Notes: generated by a model not told the origin, from the letters alone. DNA of 64,000 nt from Bacteroidota bacterium (GCA_016718825.1 JADKCL010000008.1:62001-126000); one strand, 5' to 3'. Shown: positions 16,131 through 25,087, counted from the stretch's first letter. Made by a program: numbers and translations.

Positions 16131-17750
16131 ATGAAAAAAACATTTTTGACATTGTTTCTCAGCGTTTGGGCACTTACGATTGCCTACGCACAAGAACCCA
16201 CGCCGCTTCCCGCCAAATCGCAGATCACCGATGTGACCGTGTTTTTGAGTGGTGCCCAAGTGAGCGAAGAAGCGACCATCGCCCTTGCCAAAGGCGACAA
16301 CATCGTGGTCTTTGAAGGACTCGCGACCAATATCGACGCAAGGAGCATTCAAGCTGCTGCACCCGATATTGTCCTGATCAATTCGGTGCGACACGAGGTG
16401 AATTTCATGAAGGAGCAGGTGCAAACGCCGCGGATCATCCGCCTGCAAGACAGTCTGCGCTTGATCCAAGAGAAAACCGAGGTGCTCAACAACGAAAAGA
16501 CCGTTTTGACCCAAGAAAATGCCTTGGTACTTGCTAACCAAAGCCTCTCCGGCGAGCAAAAGGGCGTTTCCACGGACGAATTGCGCAAAGCCGCTGATTT
16601 TTTCCGCACAAGACTCCGCGACATCAACGAGCGCCTGCTTCAAAACCAACGTGCGCAAACCAAACTTGCCGAGGACCGCAACCGCATCAACCAACAATTG
16701 CAGGAACTGAACTTCGAAAAGAACAAACCTAGCAACGACATCGTCGTCAAACTCAAGTGTGACTATGCCCGCACAGTCAAAGTGGGCATCCGCTACTTTG
16801 TGCCTGATGCAGGTTGGGCACCAAGTTATGACCTTCGGGCAAAGGATACTGAAAGCCCGATTACGCTGGATTATCGCGCCGAAGTCTGGCAAACGACGGG
16901 CGTTCAGTGGAAGAACGTCAACCTGACCCTTTCCTCCGGCGATCCGCTGCAAGGCGGTACAAAACCCGAACTCGTGCAATGGAACCTGAGCTTTGGGCAA
17001 CCGGGTTATGCCATTTATGACAAGATCGTTTCTGGCAAAATGGAAGCAGCAGGCCAAGTCAATGAGCACTCCGGCGGGGAATATGACCGCCAAGAAAACA
17101 AACCCACAACCCTGGCCGACTACACCACGATGCGCAACACGGCAACCACCGCCGAATTTGCCATCAGCGTGAAGCAAGACGTCCCGAGTGACGGCAAGCA
17201 TCAGCAAGTATCGGTTCAATCGGCCACGTTGCCGGCTCTGTTTGAGCATTATGCGGTGCCCAAATTGGACAAAGATGCCTTCTTGATTGCCCGTATTACA
17301 GGCTGGGAATCATTGAATCTCCTTCCAGGAAACGTCAATATTTTCTTCGAAGGCACCTATATCACAGCCGCTTACCTCGATCCAACTTACACCACCGATA
17401 CGTTGGATTTCAGCCTCGGACGCGACAAAAAGGTGATCATCGAGCGCAACATGCTCAAGGATTACAATGCCAAGAAGGATATCGGCACCAACCGCGAACG
17501 CACATTCGGCTATGAATTTGTGGTGCGCAACACCAAAAAGTCTGTCGTCCACCTCAAGTTGATGGACCAAGTGCCTGTCTCGCAAGATGAAAGCATTGAG
17601 GTCAAGGACATTGACATCTCCAACGCAAAGAAGGACGAAGCCACAGGGCTCTTGACCTGGGACTTGGAATTGCAGCCCGCTGCGACCCAGAAGTTCAAAC
17701 TGATCTATTCCGTCAAGCATCCCAAGAAAAAAGTCGTTCCAGGCATCTAA
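16131..17750 (+). CDS. Exported MuiA/DUF4139 family protein, copy 1
   Basis: This 539-residue protein starts with a clear signal peptide (MKKTFLTLFLSVWALTIAYA). A DUF4140-type N-terminal beta domain follows (ITDVTVFLSGAQVSEEATIAL). A long helical, probably coiled-coil segment spans about residues 95-205. The C-terminal DUF4139 beta domain begins near VGIRYFVPDAGWAPSYDLRA. The family is annotated as mucoidy inhibitor A-like from a heterologous phenotype, and its biochemical role is not known. Placement outside the inner membrane is expected. The ATG at 16131 is preferred to an upstream TTG at 16107 because it starts the signal peptide. A homologous gene follows after 12 nt, so the two form an operon. 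Confidence 0.88.
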   Translation: MKKTFLTLFLSVWALTIAYAQEPTPLPAKSQITDVTVFLSGAQVSEEATIALAKGDNIVVFEGLATNIDARSIQAAAPDIVLINSVRHEVNFMKEQVQTPRIIRLQDSLRLIQEKTEVLNNEKTVLTQENALVLANQSLSGEQKGVSTDELRKAADFFRTRLRDINERLLQNQRAQTKLAEDRNRINQQLQELNFEKNKPSNDIVVKLKCDYARTVKVGIRYFVPDAGWAPSYDLRAKDTESPITLDYRAEVWQTTGVQWKNVNLTLSSGDPLQGGTKPELVQWNLSFGQPGYAIYDKIVSGKMEAAGQVNEHSGGEYDRQENKPTTLADYTTMRNTATTAEFAISVKQDVPSDGKHQQVSVQSATLPALFEHYAVPKLDKDAFLIARITGWESLNLLPGNVNIFFEGTYITAAYLDPTYTTDTLDFSLGRDKKVIIERNMLKDYNAKKDIGTNRERTFGYEFVVRNTKKSVVHLKLMDQVPVSQDESIEVKDIDISNAKKDEATGLLTWDLELQPAATQKFKLIYSVKHPKKKVVPGI

Positions 17751-17762
17751 TCCGATCATCCA

Positions 17763-19457
17763 ATGAAAAATTATCATAAAATAATTGCGGCATTCGTCCT
17801 CGTTCTCTTGACCCGTCCGGTCTTTGCGCAGCAAGGCCCTGAAATTGAGGTCAAAAGCAAAATCGAATCCGTCACGGTCTTCCTTAGTGCTGCGCAGGTC
17901 AACCGCACGGCCGATGTAAGCCTGAAAAAGGGCCGCAACGTCGTCTATTTCCGTGGTTTGGGCACTGGCATCAATCCGCAGAGCATTCAGGCGGCCGCCC
18001 CGCAGGCCTTTTTGATCAATTCGGTGATCCACGAAATCAACTACCTGGACCGGGAAGTCGAGTCTCCGAAGGTCAAAATGCTGCAGGATTCGCTTGAAAT
18101 CATCAAAAAGCTTGTCGAGGTCAATCAATTGGAAATCGGCGTCTTGGAAAATGAGAAGACGATGATCAACCGCAACCAAAGCATTGCGAGCAAGGAACAA
18201 GGCCTGAGCATCGACGAATTGCAGAAGATGGTGGACTTCTACCGGGCTCGTTTGTCGGAAATTTATGAGAAGCAGCTGGCTTTTGCGCGTTCCAATACCA
18301 AGTTGGGCAACCGTCGCACTGCGATCTCCAATCAGCTCAACGAATTGAACGCCCGTCGCAACCGCGCAAGCAACGATATACGGGTGATCGTCGAGGCCAC
18401 CGACGCTGCGGTGGCGCCCATTGGCCTGAGCTACATCATCAACGAGGCGGGCTGGGTGCCGAGTTACAACATCCGTGCAAAGGATACACAGTCGCCGATT
18501 ACCTTGGAATACCGCGCCGATGTGTATCAAAACACGGGCGTGGATTGGGAAGATGTCAAGCTCACCTTGTCTTCCGGCAACCCAAATGCAGGCGGCACGC
18601 AGCCTGTCCTGAATCCATGGAATTTGTATGTGCAGGAGCCGATTGTTTATACTACCCGCTCCGCATCGGGCGGTGCCCCTGCATACTACAAAAACGACGC
18701 CAAGGCTGCACCTGAGCCGGAAATGGCGGAAGATGAAAGCAAGGAAGAAGGTTACGCGACTGAGGATATGGAAACGGATGCCTTGGAAGTCATTGATTAC
18801 AATTCGGCCTCCACGACCCTTGCCAACTACACCACAGTGCAAGAGGGAGCCACGACGGCCGAATTCCGCATCGCATTGCCGCAAACCATTCGCTCCAATG
18901 GCAAAGCTGAGCAAGTCACCGTTCGCACCGCCAATTTGCCTGCATTTTACCGTCACTTTGCCGTTCCCAAATTGGACAATGATGCATTCTTGACCACTGG
19001 ACTCACCGGTTGGGACACCCTTAACTTGCTTCCTGGTACAGCGCAAGTGTTTTTTGAAGGGACGTATGTCACCGAAGTCAACATCGATCCGGCCTACACG
19101 AGCGACACGCTGAATCTCAGCCTGGGCCGCGACAAAAAGGTGATCATCGAGCGCAACCAACTCAAGGATTTCAGCAAGGTGCGCACGATTGGGCTCAACC
19201 GCGAACGCACATTCGCTTGGGAAATCAAAGTGCGCAATACCAAGGATATGCCCCTTAATTTGACCATTGAGGACCAGATTCCGGTCTCGCAAGACAAGGA
19301 AATCGTCGTGACTTTGGTCGATGCAAGTGGTGCAAAACTGGATGAAGCTACCGGAAAACTCACTTGGGAGCTGAACATCGGCAAAGCCGAAACCAAGGTC
19401 GTCAAGCTGATGTACACCGTGAAATATCCGAAGAATAAGTTTGTTCCCGGGATTTAA
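17763..19457 (+). CDS. Exported MuiA/DUF4139 family protein, copy 2
   Basis: This 564-residue tandem paralogue of the preceding gene has the same architecture: signal peptide (residues 1-22, ending VFAQ), DUF4140-like domain, helical spacer with QGLSIDELQKMVDFYRARL, and DUF4139 domain with GWVPSYNIRAKDTQSPITL. Both copies end in the same PGI tripeptide and share long blocks (LDFSLGRDKKVIIERN in copy 1, LNLSLGRDKKVIIERN here). Copy 2 has an inserted acidic stretch around residues 310-340 (EPEMAEDESKEEG) absent from copy 1. The pair may form a hetero-oligomer; this is inference from tandem conservation and not a known property. Confidence 0.88.
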   Translation: MKNYHKIIAAFVLVLLTRPVFAQQGPEIEVKSKIESVTVFLSAAQVNRTADVSLKKGRNVVYFRGLGTGINPQSIQAAAPQAFLINSVIHEINYLDREVESPKVKMLQDSLEIIKKLVEVNQLEIGVLENEKTMINRNQSIASKEQGLSIDELQKMVDFYRARLSEIYEKQLAFARSNTKLGNRRTAISNQLNELNARRNRASNDIRVIVEATDAAVAPIGLSYIINEAGWVPSYNIRAKDTQSPITLEYRADVYQNTGVDWEDVKLTLSSGNPNAGGTQPVLNPWNLYVQEPIVYTTRSASGGAPAYYKNDAKAAPEPEMAEDESKEEGYATEDMETDALEVIDYNSASTTLANYTTVQEGATTAEFRIALPQTIRSNGKAEQVTVRTANLPAFYRHFAVPKLDNDAFLTTGLTGWDTLNLLPGTAQVFFEGTYVTEVNIDPAYTSDTLNLSLGRDKKVIIERNQLKDFSKVRTIGLNRERTFAWEIKVRNTKDMPLNLTIEDQIPVSQDKEIVVTLVDASGAKLDEATGKLTWELNIGKAETKVVKLMYTVKYPKNKFVPGI

Positions 19458-19479
19458 CTCCTTGGGCAACAAGTCAAAC

Positions 19480-19529
19480 CAGAAATTGGAGGGGGTGGGC
19501 CGATACTGGTTCCGCCCCCTTTCTGTTTT
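19480..19529. terminator. Terminator-like hairpin between convergent genes
   Basis: CAGAAA...TTTCTG arms enclose a G-rich/C-rich stem (GGGGGTGGG with CCGCCCCC), followed by GTTTTG. It sits in the 75-nt gap between the second MuiA-like gene and the convergent di-haem enzyme gene and could serve both transcripts. Confidence 0.5.
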
Positions 19530-19532
19530 GGG

Positions 19533-20558
19533 TTATCGGGTGAATTCCGGATTCGTCAAGAATTCCGTGTCGGTGAGGGCGTGAAGGAAGGCGATGAGAT
19601 CCGATTTCTCCTGGTTGCTGATGGTAAATCCCTGTGTGAGTGGATGTTGATTGGGGTAATGTGCCCCGCCGCTAGCGAGAAAATCGATGACGGCTTCTAG
19701 ACTTGAAAGGCTTCCGTCGTGCATATACGGAGCCGAGACGGCGACATTGCGCAAACTCGGGGTTTTGTAGGCCCCGCGATCCAATTCATTCAGTGTCACA
19801 CGCATACGCCCGGAGTCCGCAGTAGTCACCGGCAAGCCGATGTTGTAAAAACCATAGTCTGTAAAGTCAAACCCCGAATGGCAGCTTGCACACTGGAGAC
19901 GATCTCCAAAAAACAGATTCATTCCACGAATTTGGCTGTCATTCAGCACGTTGGGATTGGATCCATATTGGTCGTAGGGCGAATTTCCGCTCACGAGGGT
20001 GCGCTCGTAGGCTGCAATGGCGCGCGTGAGCGCGAAGGGGTCGGGATCGCGTCCATAGGCTTGCCGAAACAGGGCAGGGTACTGCGGATGCCGCTTCAGG
20101 CGGGCGATCAGCTCCAGTAAATCCATGTCGAGTTCGGCATGGTTGTCGAGGGGTGCAAGCACCTGCAATTCGAGCGTCGGGACGCCACCATCCATGAAAA
20201 AATAGGGATGCCAGGCCAAATTGAAAAGGGTAGGGGCATTCCGAAATCCTTGAATTCCATTGACTCCGCGCGAGAAAACGGCAGTGTCGGCAAATGCATT
20301 CGCCTGAAAATGACAGCTCCCACAAGAAATGCTGCCATCTCGGGACAAAATCGGATCAAAAAACAGTCTTTTCCCCAAGGCCACGCGGTCCTTGGTGAGG
20401 AAATTGTCGGTCGGAACAGGCATTGGAGGGAATCCGGACGGGATTTCCACTTGGTAGGGCAGCGAATCAATGGGCGAATCGTCCTGATCGCCTGTGCAAG
20501 CACAGAATCCGAGCATCCAACACCCGATTCCCAGGCTCAGCCATCGATTCCCTGTCAT
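19533..20558 (-). CDS. MbnH/MauG-like di-haem cytochrome c peroxidase family lipoprotein
   Basis: Two haem-attachment motifs are visible, CGSCH (Cys79-His83) and CASCH (Cys223-His227), with the family pattern LGKRLFFDPILSRDGSISC before the first and KTPSLRNVAVSAPYMHDGS after the second. The N-terminus is a lipoprotein-type signal with Cys in LGFCAC. The protein length (341 aa) is normal for the CcpA/MauG family. It directly follows (1-nt gap) two MbnP-like genes. In characterised MbnP-MbnH pairs the di-haem enzyme oxidises a tryptophan of MbnP to kynurenine to build a copper site, so this gene is best read as MbnH. A plain cytochrome c peroxidase is the alternative. Confidence 0.88.
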   Translation of the reverse strand: MTGNRWLSLGIGCWMLGFCACTGDQDDSPIDSLPYQVEIPSGFPPMPVPTDNFLTKDRVALGKRLFFDPILSRDGSISCGSCHFQANAFADTAVFSRGVNGIQGFRNAPTLFNLAWHPYFFMDGGVPTLELQVLAPLDNHAELDMDLLELIARLKRHPQYPALFRQAYGRDPDPFALTRAIAAYERTLVSGNSPYDQYGSNPNVLNDSQIRGMNLFFGDRLQCASCHSGFDFTDYGFYNIGLPVTTADSGRMRVTLNELDRGAYKTPSLRNVAVSAPYMHDGSLSSLEAVIDFLASGGAHYPNQHPLTQGFTISNQEKSDLIAFLHALTDTEFLTNPEFTR

Positions 20559-20559
20559 T

Positions 20560-21315
20560 TTACCGCCGTATCGCTGCTTTGAGGTTCCGCATCACCCGGC
20601 CCGCAAGCACGGGATCGTCGGTGGTATGCGTGAAGTCGTCCACAGTTACATCGATCGGGTCCGCGGTGCTAAAAAAGACTTCCTGCAAATCGATGATCAG
20701 CGTCAAAGTTTCCGTTTCCTTCTCGGCCAAAACGATGTTCAAGCCGCTGAATTCGACATCTTGACGCAAGGAATCCAGTCCCGGGTGGAATAGAAACGGA
20801 TTGATTGTGTCAGCATTTGTCGAATCAGCAATGCCTTCTATTTTGGCAAAAATGTAATTCGTAAACCAGCTCCAATACATGCCCGTCACCGAGCTTAGTG
20901 GATGCTCGACGGGATAGTCGCTGGGATCGCCGTGATTTTGAATGGAATCCAGTCCTAAACTGAATTTGATTCCGGTGTATGTGCCAGCGGCGACATTTCC
21001 AGCAATCGATTGTGACGCTGGATAATAGAGGTCAATCAAGGCAACATCCTTTACCAGTGTGGTAGAATCGTCGGGCCTTACGAGGGAAAGATTGCTGATG
21101 AAGCACTTAAATACCTGAATCGCATAGTTGCGACCGTCAGGAGCCGGGTAATATTGCTCCAATGCAAGATTGTTGTTGCCCCATTTGACCACAAAATCAA
21201 CCTGGATTGTCGCAGGATCTGGCAATGGCGGCTCGGGTTCATCTTTGCAAGCACTGATGCCAAGCACTGAAATCAGTCCCAAAACCAGCAAGAAAGGTAA
21301 CAAGTACTTCTTCAT
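20560..21315 (-). CDS. MbnP-like copper-binding lipoprotein, copy 1
   Basis: A lipoprotein signal peptide (lipobox ISAC, Cys about 23) is followed by the MbnP-like beta-sandwich. Characteristic segments are YAIQVFKCFISNLSLV, GTYTGIKFSLGLDS, NHGDPSDYPVEHPLS and MYWSWFTNYIFAKIEG. Family members in the periplasm bind copper with help from a modified tryptophan. The W-x-W in MYWSW is a candidate region, but which Trp would be oxidised cannot be told from sequence alone. It stands 1 nt upstream of the MbnH-like gene and 63 nt downstream of a paralogue, so all are probably one transcript. Confidence 0.85.
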   Translation of the reverse strand: MKKYLLPFLLVLGLISVLGISACKDEPEPPLPDPATIQVDFVVKWGNNNLALEQYYPAPDGRNYAIQVFKCFISNLSLVRPDDSTTLVKDVALIDLYYPASQSIAGNVAAGTYTGIKFSLGLDSIQNHGDPSDYPVEHPLSSVTGMYWSWFTNYIFAKIEGIADSTNADTINPFLFHPGLDSLRQDVEFSGLNIVLAEKETETLTLIIDLQEVFFSTADPIDVTVDDFTHTTDDPVLAGRVMRNLKAAIRR

Positions 21316-21378
21316 AGGTGCAAAATTAAACCCGATATTGAACCAAAGTCTTGAATGCTGCTAAAAATCAGCGAATTC

Positions 21379-22176
21379 CTATTCAATGGTGATCCCAGTG
21401 ATAAAATTGGCCATGATCTGCTGAGCCAGAGGAAGATTGTCGTTCGTTTGGGTAGTTTGACGCGTCAAATCCACGCCGGCCAAAGCTTTTTCCCAGTCGA
21501 TCGTGAGTGAAAGAACCGCTTGATCACCACTTCCAATGGTAAAATCGTGATGCAGGTCCACACGGGTCAGCATCTGATCCAAGGCAATATGGTAGAAGAA
21601 AAACTTGTTTATCTGCCCGTTCATCGTCGCGGTTGAGTCCACCAACCCTTCGATTTTGAGGAAAACGTATCCGCCACTCCAACTCCAATGATCTTGGCTG
21701 TTGTTGAGGATCGACAAGGGATGCTCGATCGGAAGGAGGGTGGGGTCGCCGTGATTCATCGCCGAATCCACACCGACATCAAAGGAAAGTCCGTGGTATT
21801 CGCCAACGGGGACTTCTCCCAAGGAGTACGTGGTGGTCGTTCCTGAAATCTGGAGATACTTCTCCACCGCAGTATTTCCCGAATGTCCGGTCAATTCCGG
21901 GCTGGAAAGGTGGAAACGGGCAACCCTGAAGAGGTAATTGCGCCCATTGGCATCCTGAAATGGAGAATAGAAAGCAAAAGGTTGATTACCGACTTTGTGG
22001 GTCACCTCCAACGAAAGCGTGGCTGGAGAATAGGCGCATGACCCATCGTCCACCTTTGCATCGGGATCAAAATTATCGCTGAGCGGATCCGTGCATCCCT
22101 CTTTTTTGCATCCGCTTGCTGCGATGAGCAACATCAGCAACAACATGGGAAATCCAAAGCGCATCATAGTTCTCAT
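21379..22176 (-). CDS. MbnP-like copper-binding lipoprotein, copy 2
   Basis: This paralogue of the next gene has a lipobox AASGC and, just after it, a Cys-rich CTDPLSDNFDPDAKVDDGSC stretch resembling a short calcium-binding-type loop common in Bacteroidota surface proteins. The MbnP-like domain has YLFRVARFHLSSPEL, GEYHGLSFDVGVDSAMNHGDP and DHWSWSGGYVFLKIEG. It shares the order and key W-x-W and NHGDP motifs with copy 1 but is clearly diverged. Two different MbnP proteins served by one MbnH-like enzyme suggest either heteromeric copper handling or different metal-delivery targets. Confidence 0.83.
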   Translation of the reverse strand: MRTMMRFGFPMLLLMLLIAASGCKKEGCTDPLSDNFDPDAKVDDGSCAYSPATLSLEVTHKVGNQPFAFYSPFQDANGRNYLFRVARFHLSSPELTGHSGNTAVEKYLQISGTTTTYSLGEVPVGEYHGLSFDVGVDSAMNHGDPTLLPIEHPLSILNNSQDHWSWSGGYVFLKIEGLVDSTATMNGQINKFFFYHIALDQMLTRVDLHHDFTIGSGDQAVLSLTIDWEKALAGVDLTRQTTQTNDNLPLAQQIMANFITGITIE

Positions 22177-22253
22177 AGGCTAAAACTACGCCGCTGCCTC
22201 AGAAAATTCAAGCACAATGGCGACAGATCCCCAATCTTGGATGTCGGACGGGT

Positions 22254-22907
22254 TTACCAACGGACCAACCGTCCACGGACTTTTCCGCCCGTAAGGGTTT
22301 TTGAATCGCCCGCGGCGTTGTACACCGTGCAGGAGAAATTTGCAGCAATGACCTTGTGGGTTGCAGGAATGCGTTCATTGTCAACGAAGTCCGCATATTC
22401 ATTGATGACGACGGAACCCGTACCCAAGGGCCCGTTGTCGGTGTTCCATTCCACGCCATCGGCGTCCATGATTGAGACAAATGCACCGGCAACGGCTGTC
22501 TGACTCACATCACGTGCCACGCGGCCAATTTGAAGGCTACCCGTGGTTACAAGCGCCTCGTAAGCCGATTGTGTCAGGATTTGCCCCGGCGAAATGCCAA
22601 TGATGCCCACGGCACCGCTTTTTGCCAATGTTGTCGGATTGGGATTGGTGGATGCTGCATTTTTGGCCAAGCAGGTGAAGGGAACATAGCACCAACCGTT
22701 GTCGGCTTCAGCTCCGTAGAAGTCGCCGACGATGTTGTAATAGTCGTTTTTAGATTCTTGATAGGTGATCGTGTCGCCGTCCAATACAGCTTGGAAATAG
22801 TAATCCTCCGTGATCAGGTTGGGATTCAGGTCTGTATCCTCTTTACAGGAAGCGACAAAAAGGCTGCTCAAAAGGCAAAGTGCAACAAAGACTGGACGAA
22901 TGCGCAT
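22254..22907 (-). CDS. Lipoprotein of unknown function leading the MbnP/MbnH operon
   Basis: A lipoprotein signal peptide (LFVASC, Cys about 21) precedes a roughly 195-residue mature protein with a beta-rich pattern. Recognisable are a start of the type YYFQAVLDGDTITYQ and an end FSCTVYNAAGDSKTLTGGKVRGRLVRW, both typical of Bacteroidota outer-membrane lipoproteins with a single beta-sandwich. No catalytic motif is seen. It lies 77 nt upstream of MbnP copy 2 in the same orientation, so a role in the same copper-related process is plausible by context only. Confidence 0.75.
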   Translation of the reverse strand: MRIRPVFVALCLLSSLFVASCKEDTDLNPNLITEDYYFQAVLDGDTITYQESKNDYYNIVGDFYGAEADNGWCYVPFTCLAKNAASTNPNPTTLAKSGAVGIIGISPGQILTQSAYEALVTTGSLQIGRVARDVSQTAVAGAFVSIMDADGVEWNTDNGPLGTGSVVINEYADFVDNERIPATHKVIAANFSCTVYNAAGDSKTLTGGKVRGRLVRW

Positions 22908-23024
22908 AGGATTTTCGGGAGTATTTTTCGAGTTGTACTATTTTGCGGAATTCAAGCAAAGATCATTCCGAAGTGCCTGCCAATGCTGAATTTCATTTTC
23001 AAAGGCGAGGCCTGCGAAGCATTT

Positions 23025-23210
23025 TTATTGCAAAATGACGGCGATCGTGGCAACCAACATTCCAAGCAAAACAAATGTCGCAATGAACCGGATCGCTGTG
23101 AATGGATTCAGATCTCCTTTTTTGGAGCCAAAAACAATGAAATAGATGATGCCACCAAGCATCAACATGATAGCCACAAAATACAGAATCAAAGAAATCG
23201 TACTGATCAT
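23025..23210 (-). CDS. Small two-helix membrane protein (61 aa)
   Basis: Two transmembrane helices (about residues 5-25 and 38-59) are joined by a short loop with SKKGDLNPF. The start at 23210 is fixed by a strong Shine-Dalgarno sequence (GGAGGTAAGC-ATG), unusual in this window; in-frame codons further upstream lack such a site and would add an implausible tail. The function is unknown; small proteins of this shape are often accessory subunits or regulators of larger membrane proteins. Confidence 0.7.
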   Translation of the reverse strand: MISTISLILYFVAIMLMLGGIIYFIVFGSKKGDLNPFTAIRFIATFVLLGMLVATIAVILQ

Positions 23211-23315
23211 GCTTACCTCCGACGTGAAATTAATTGATTTTTCCCCAATTCCAGAACCGAAAAGCTGCCAAATATCAATAGCGCTATTCTCGGAAGGCTT
23301 TTTTAATTTTCGGAC

Positions 23316-24020
23316 ATGATTGGAATGAAAGAAAGGAAATGGATGGTACGGCATCGCGCAGCCTTTTTGTTGCTGTTGCTAGGCCTGCTCGCGAGCTGCG
23401 CGCCTACGCATTATGCGCGGCCGCTCAAGCATGGCGAATTGGCGATCACCGGTACGCTCGGGGGTTCGATTTTTGACAACTTCGGATATCCGTTGCCAGT
23501 TCCCAATACCACCATCGGTGCCGGTTATGGCATCACGCCCAAACTCACAGGTTATGCCGCCTTTTATCCGACGTCGGCCGCATTTGGGGTGATTCAGTTT
23601 GATTTGGGCGCCGTTTACGGCATTTTGGAACCCAAAGGCTGGCGCCCTGGCGTCAGCGTCGCCCCCGGATTGAACCTTGCCGGCGATGTCTGGGAAAGCC
23701 AATTCAAACTCTGGCCGCAACTCGATGCCAATGCCTACTGGAACTATGGAAAACACAACAATTTTGTCTATGCCGGCCTTTCTTCGTGGTATGAATTGGC
23801 GGGGAAAAGGGCGCACGGGCAAGATCAGCCGCAGTTCATCCTCCCGGGATTCCAAATCGGGCATACGTTGAGCGGCAAACGCCTGGACTTCACTGCCGAA
23901 TTGAAGCTCAACAACATGATTAAAAACAACCAAGATCTCACCATTTCGTGGTGGGGATTGGGCCACAACGGCGCAATGGGCATCTATTTCGGACTCACCA
24001 AACGATTCGGCGGAAAATGA
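23316..24020 (+). CDS. Lipoprotein with beta-barrel-like sequence
   Basis: A basic start and hydrophobic core lead to a lipobox LLASC (Cys about 28). The remaining 205 residues alternate aromatic and small residues in short strands (YGITPKLTGYAAFYP, FDLGAVYGILEP, LDANAYWNYGKH, GAMGIYFGLTKRF), as in small outer-membrane barrels. No catalytic residues are seen. The stop overlaps the ATG of the following alpha/beta hydrolase gene by 4 nt, so the two are translationally coupled. The gene diverges from the 61-residue membrane protein. In-frame ATGs at 23325 and 23343 could be the true start without changing the lipobox. Confidence 0.75.
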   Translation: MIGMKERKWMVRHRAAFLLLLLGLLASCAPTHYARPLKHGELAITGTLGGSIFDNFGYPLPVPNTTIGAGYGITPKLTGYAAFYPTSAAFGVIQFDLGAVYGILEPKGWRPGVSVAPGLNLAGDVWESQFKLWPQLDANAYWNYGKHNNFVYAGLSSWYELAGKRAHGQDQPQFILPGFQIGHTLSGKRLDFTAELKLNNMIKNNQDLTISWWGLGHNGAMGIYFGLTKRFGGK

Positions 24021-24925
24021 AAAGGATCCACAGCTTTCTCGCAATTGCCGCATTGGCCGCGCTTGTCTCTGGCTGTTTCCGATTGGACAGCAACCTTTAC
24101 AGCGCCGACAACACCATCACCGAGTACCTTAACGACGACTATCCTGTCACGGACGATTGGGACATTGTGCCCGATACCTCTTTCAATTTGGCTGACAGCA
24201 TGGTGCACCTGTTCACCTTGGATTCGCAGACACCCGACGAATCCACGCCGACCAAAATCTACGCCCAATACCTCGGCGACATCAGCCGGATAGCCACGGA
24301 TACCGTCATTCTCTATTGCCACGGAAACTACGCCCACATGGACGCCTATTGGCAGCGGGCAAAGATCCTGGCGAATGTCGGCGGCAAACACCGCTTCGGG
24401 GTCCTGATGATGGACTATCGCGGTTTTGGCTTGAGCGAAGGGGCAGCGACAGAAGACGGAATGTATGCCGACGTACAAGCTTGCATCGATTGGTTGCAAG
24501 CCATGGGCCTGACCAATGACCGTTTTGTGATGTACGGTTTCAGCCTCGGTTCGGCCCCCGCCACAGAACTGACCGCCAATCCCAGAACGCTAATCCCGAG
24601 CTGGTTGATCGACGAAGCCCCCTTCGCCAGCGCGGAAATGATGGCCCAAGAAGGAACAGGCCTCGCCGTGCCCGGCAGCTTCTTCACCAACCTCAAGATC
24701 GACAACGCCGAGGAAATCAAAAAGGTGCAACAGCCTTTTCTCTGGATTCACGGCATCGAAGACGCCTTCCTGAGCTACGAAAACCATGGCATGTCGGTCT
24801 GGAACAACTATCAAGGCATTCGCGGCGAAAAAGTCAGCGTCCCCGGCGGCGGTCATGGTACCGTTGTCAAGACCATGGGCGTAGCGGCGTATAGCGAGGC
24901 GGTGTTGGGGTTCATCGTCCGATAA
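24017..24925 (+). CDS. Alpha/beta hydrolase lipoprotein
   Basis: After a lipoprotein signal (LVSGC, Cys about 20) an 80-residue leader precedes an alpha/beta hydrolase fold. It contains the oxyanion region LYCHGNYAHMD, a strand MMDYRGFGLSEG, the nucleophile elbow GFSLGS, a late acid region IHGIEDAFLSYE and a catalytic His in GGGHGT. The complete Ser-Asp/Glu-His set predicts an active esterase, thioesterase or peptidase-like hydrolase anchored in the periplasm or outer membrane; the substrate is unknown. The start at 24017 overlaps the upstream stop (ATGA). Confidence 0.85.
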   Translation: MKRIHSFLAIAALAALVSGCFRLDSNLYSADNTITEYLNDDYPVTDDWDIVPDTSFNLADSMVHLFTLDSQTPDESTPTKIYAQYLGDISRIATDTVILYCHGNYAHMDAYWQRAKILANVGGKHRFGVLMMDYRGFGLSEGAATEDGMYADVQACIDWLQAMGLTNDRFVMYGFSLGSAPATELTANPRTLIPSWLIDEAPFASAEMMAQEGTGLAVPGSFFTNLKIDNAEEIKKVQQPFLWIHGIEDAFLSYENHGMSVWNNYQGIRGEKVSVPGGGHGTVVKTMGVAAYSEAVLGFIVR

Positions 24926-24938
24926 GCTGAATTGTCTG

Positions 24939-25057
24939 GATCAGAATTTACGGAATTCTCAGGATTTCCAGAATGGGTGCTATCAATCTGATATTTGCAG
25001 CATCCTCGCTGAAATTCAGCACAAAGTGTGATTCTGTAAATTCTGAGAATTCTGATC
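24939..25057. repeat. Inverted repeat of GATCAGAATT-type motifs
   Basis: GATCAGAATT at 24939-24948 and its complement at 25048-25057 bound a 119-bp segment. The inner flanks (TTTACGGAATTCTCAG on the left, CTGTAAATTCTGAGAATT on the right) repeat the same words in permuted order. It lies downstream of the alpha/beta hydrolase gene and could be an interspersed palindromic element. Confidence 0.5.
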
Positions 25058-25087
25058 AAAAATGCCCGCCCACAAGTGTGGACGGGC
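25056..25087 (-). terminator. Rho-independent terminator after the sigma/membrane-protein operon
   Basis: On the minus strand a stem GCCCG(T)CCAC / GTGG(C)CGGGC spans 25087-25064 with one mismatch and is followed by a T-run (ATTTTTG). It lies 53 nt beyond the stop of the 406-residue membrane protein. Confidence 0.65.
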
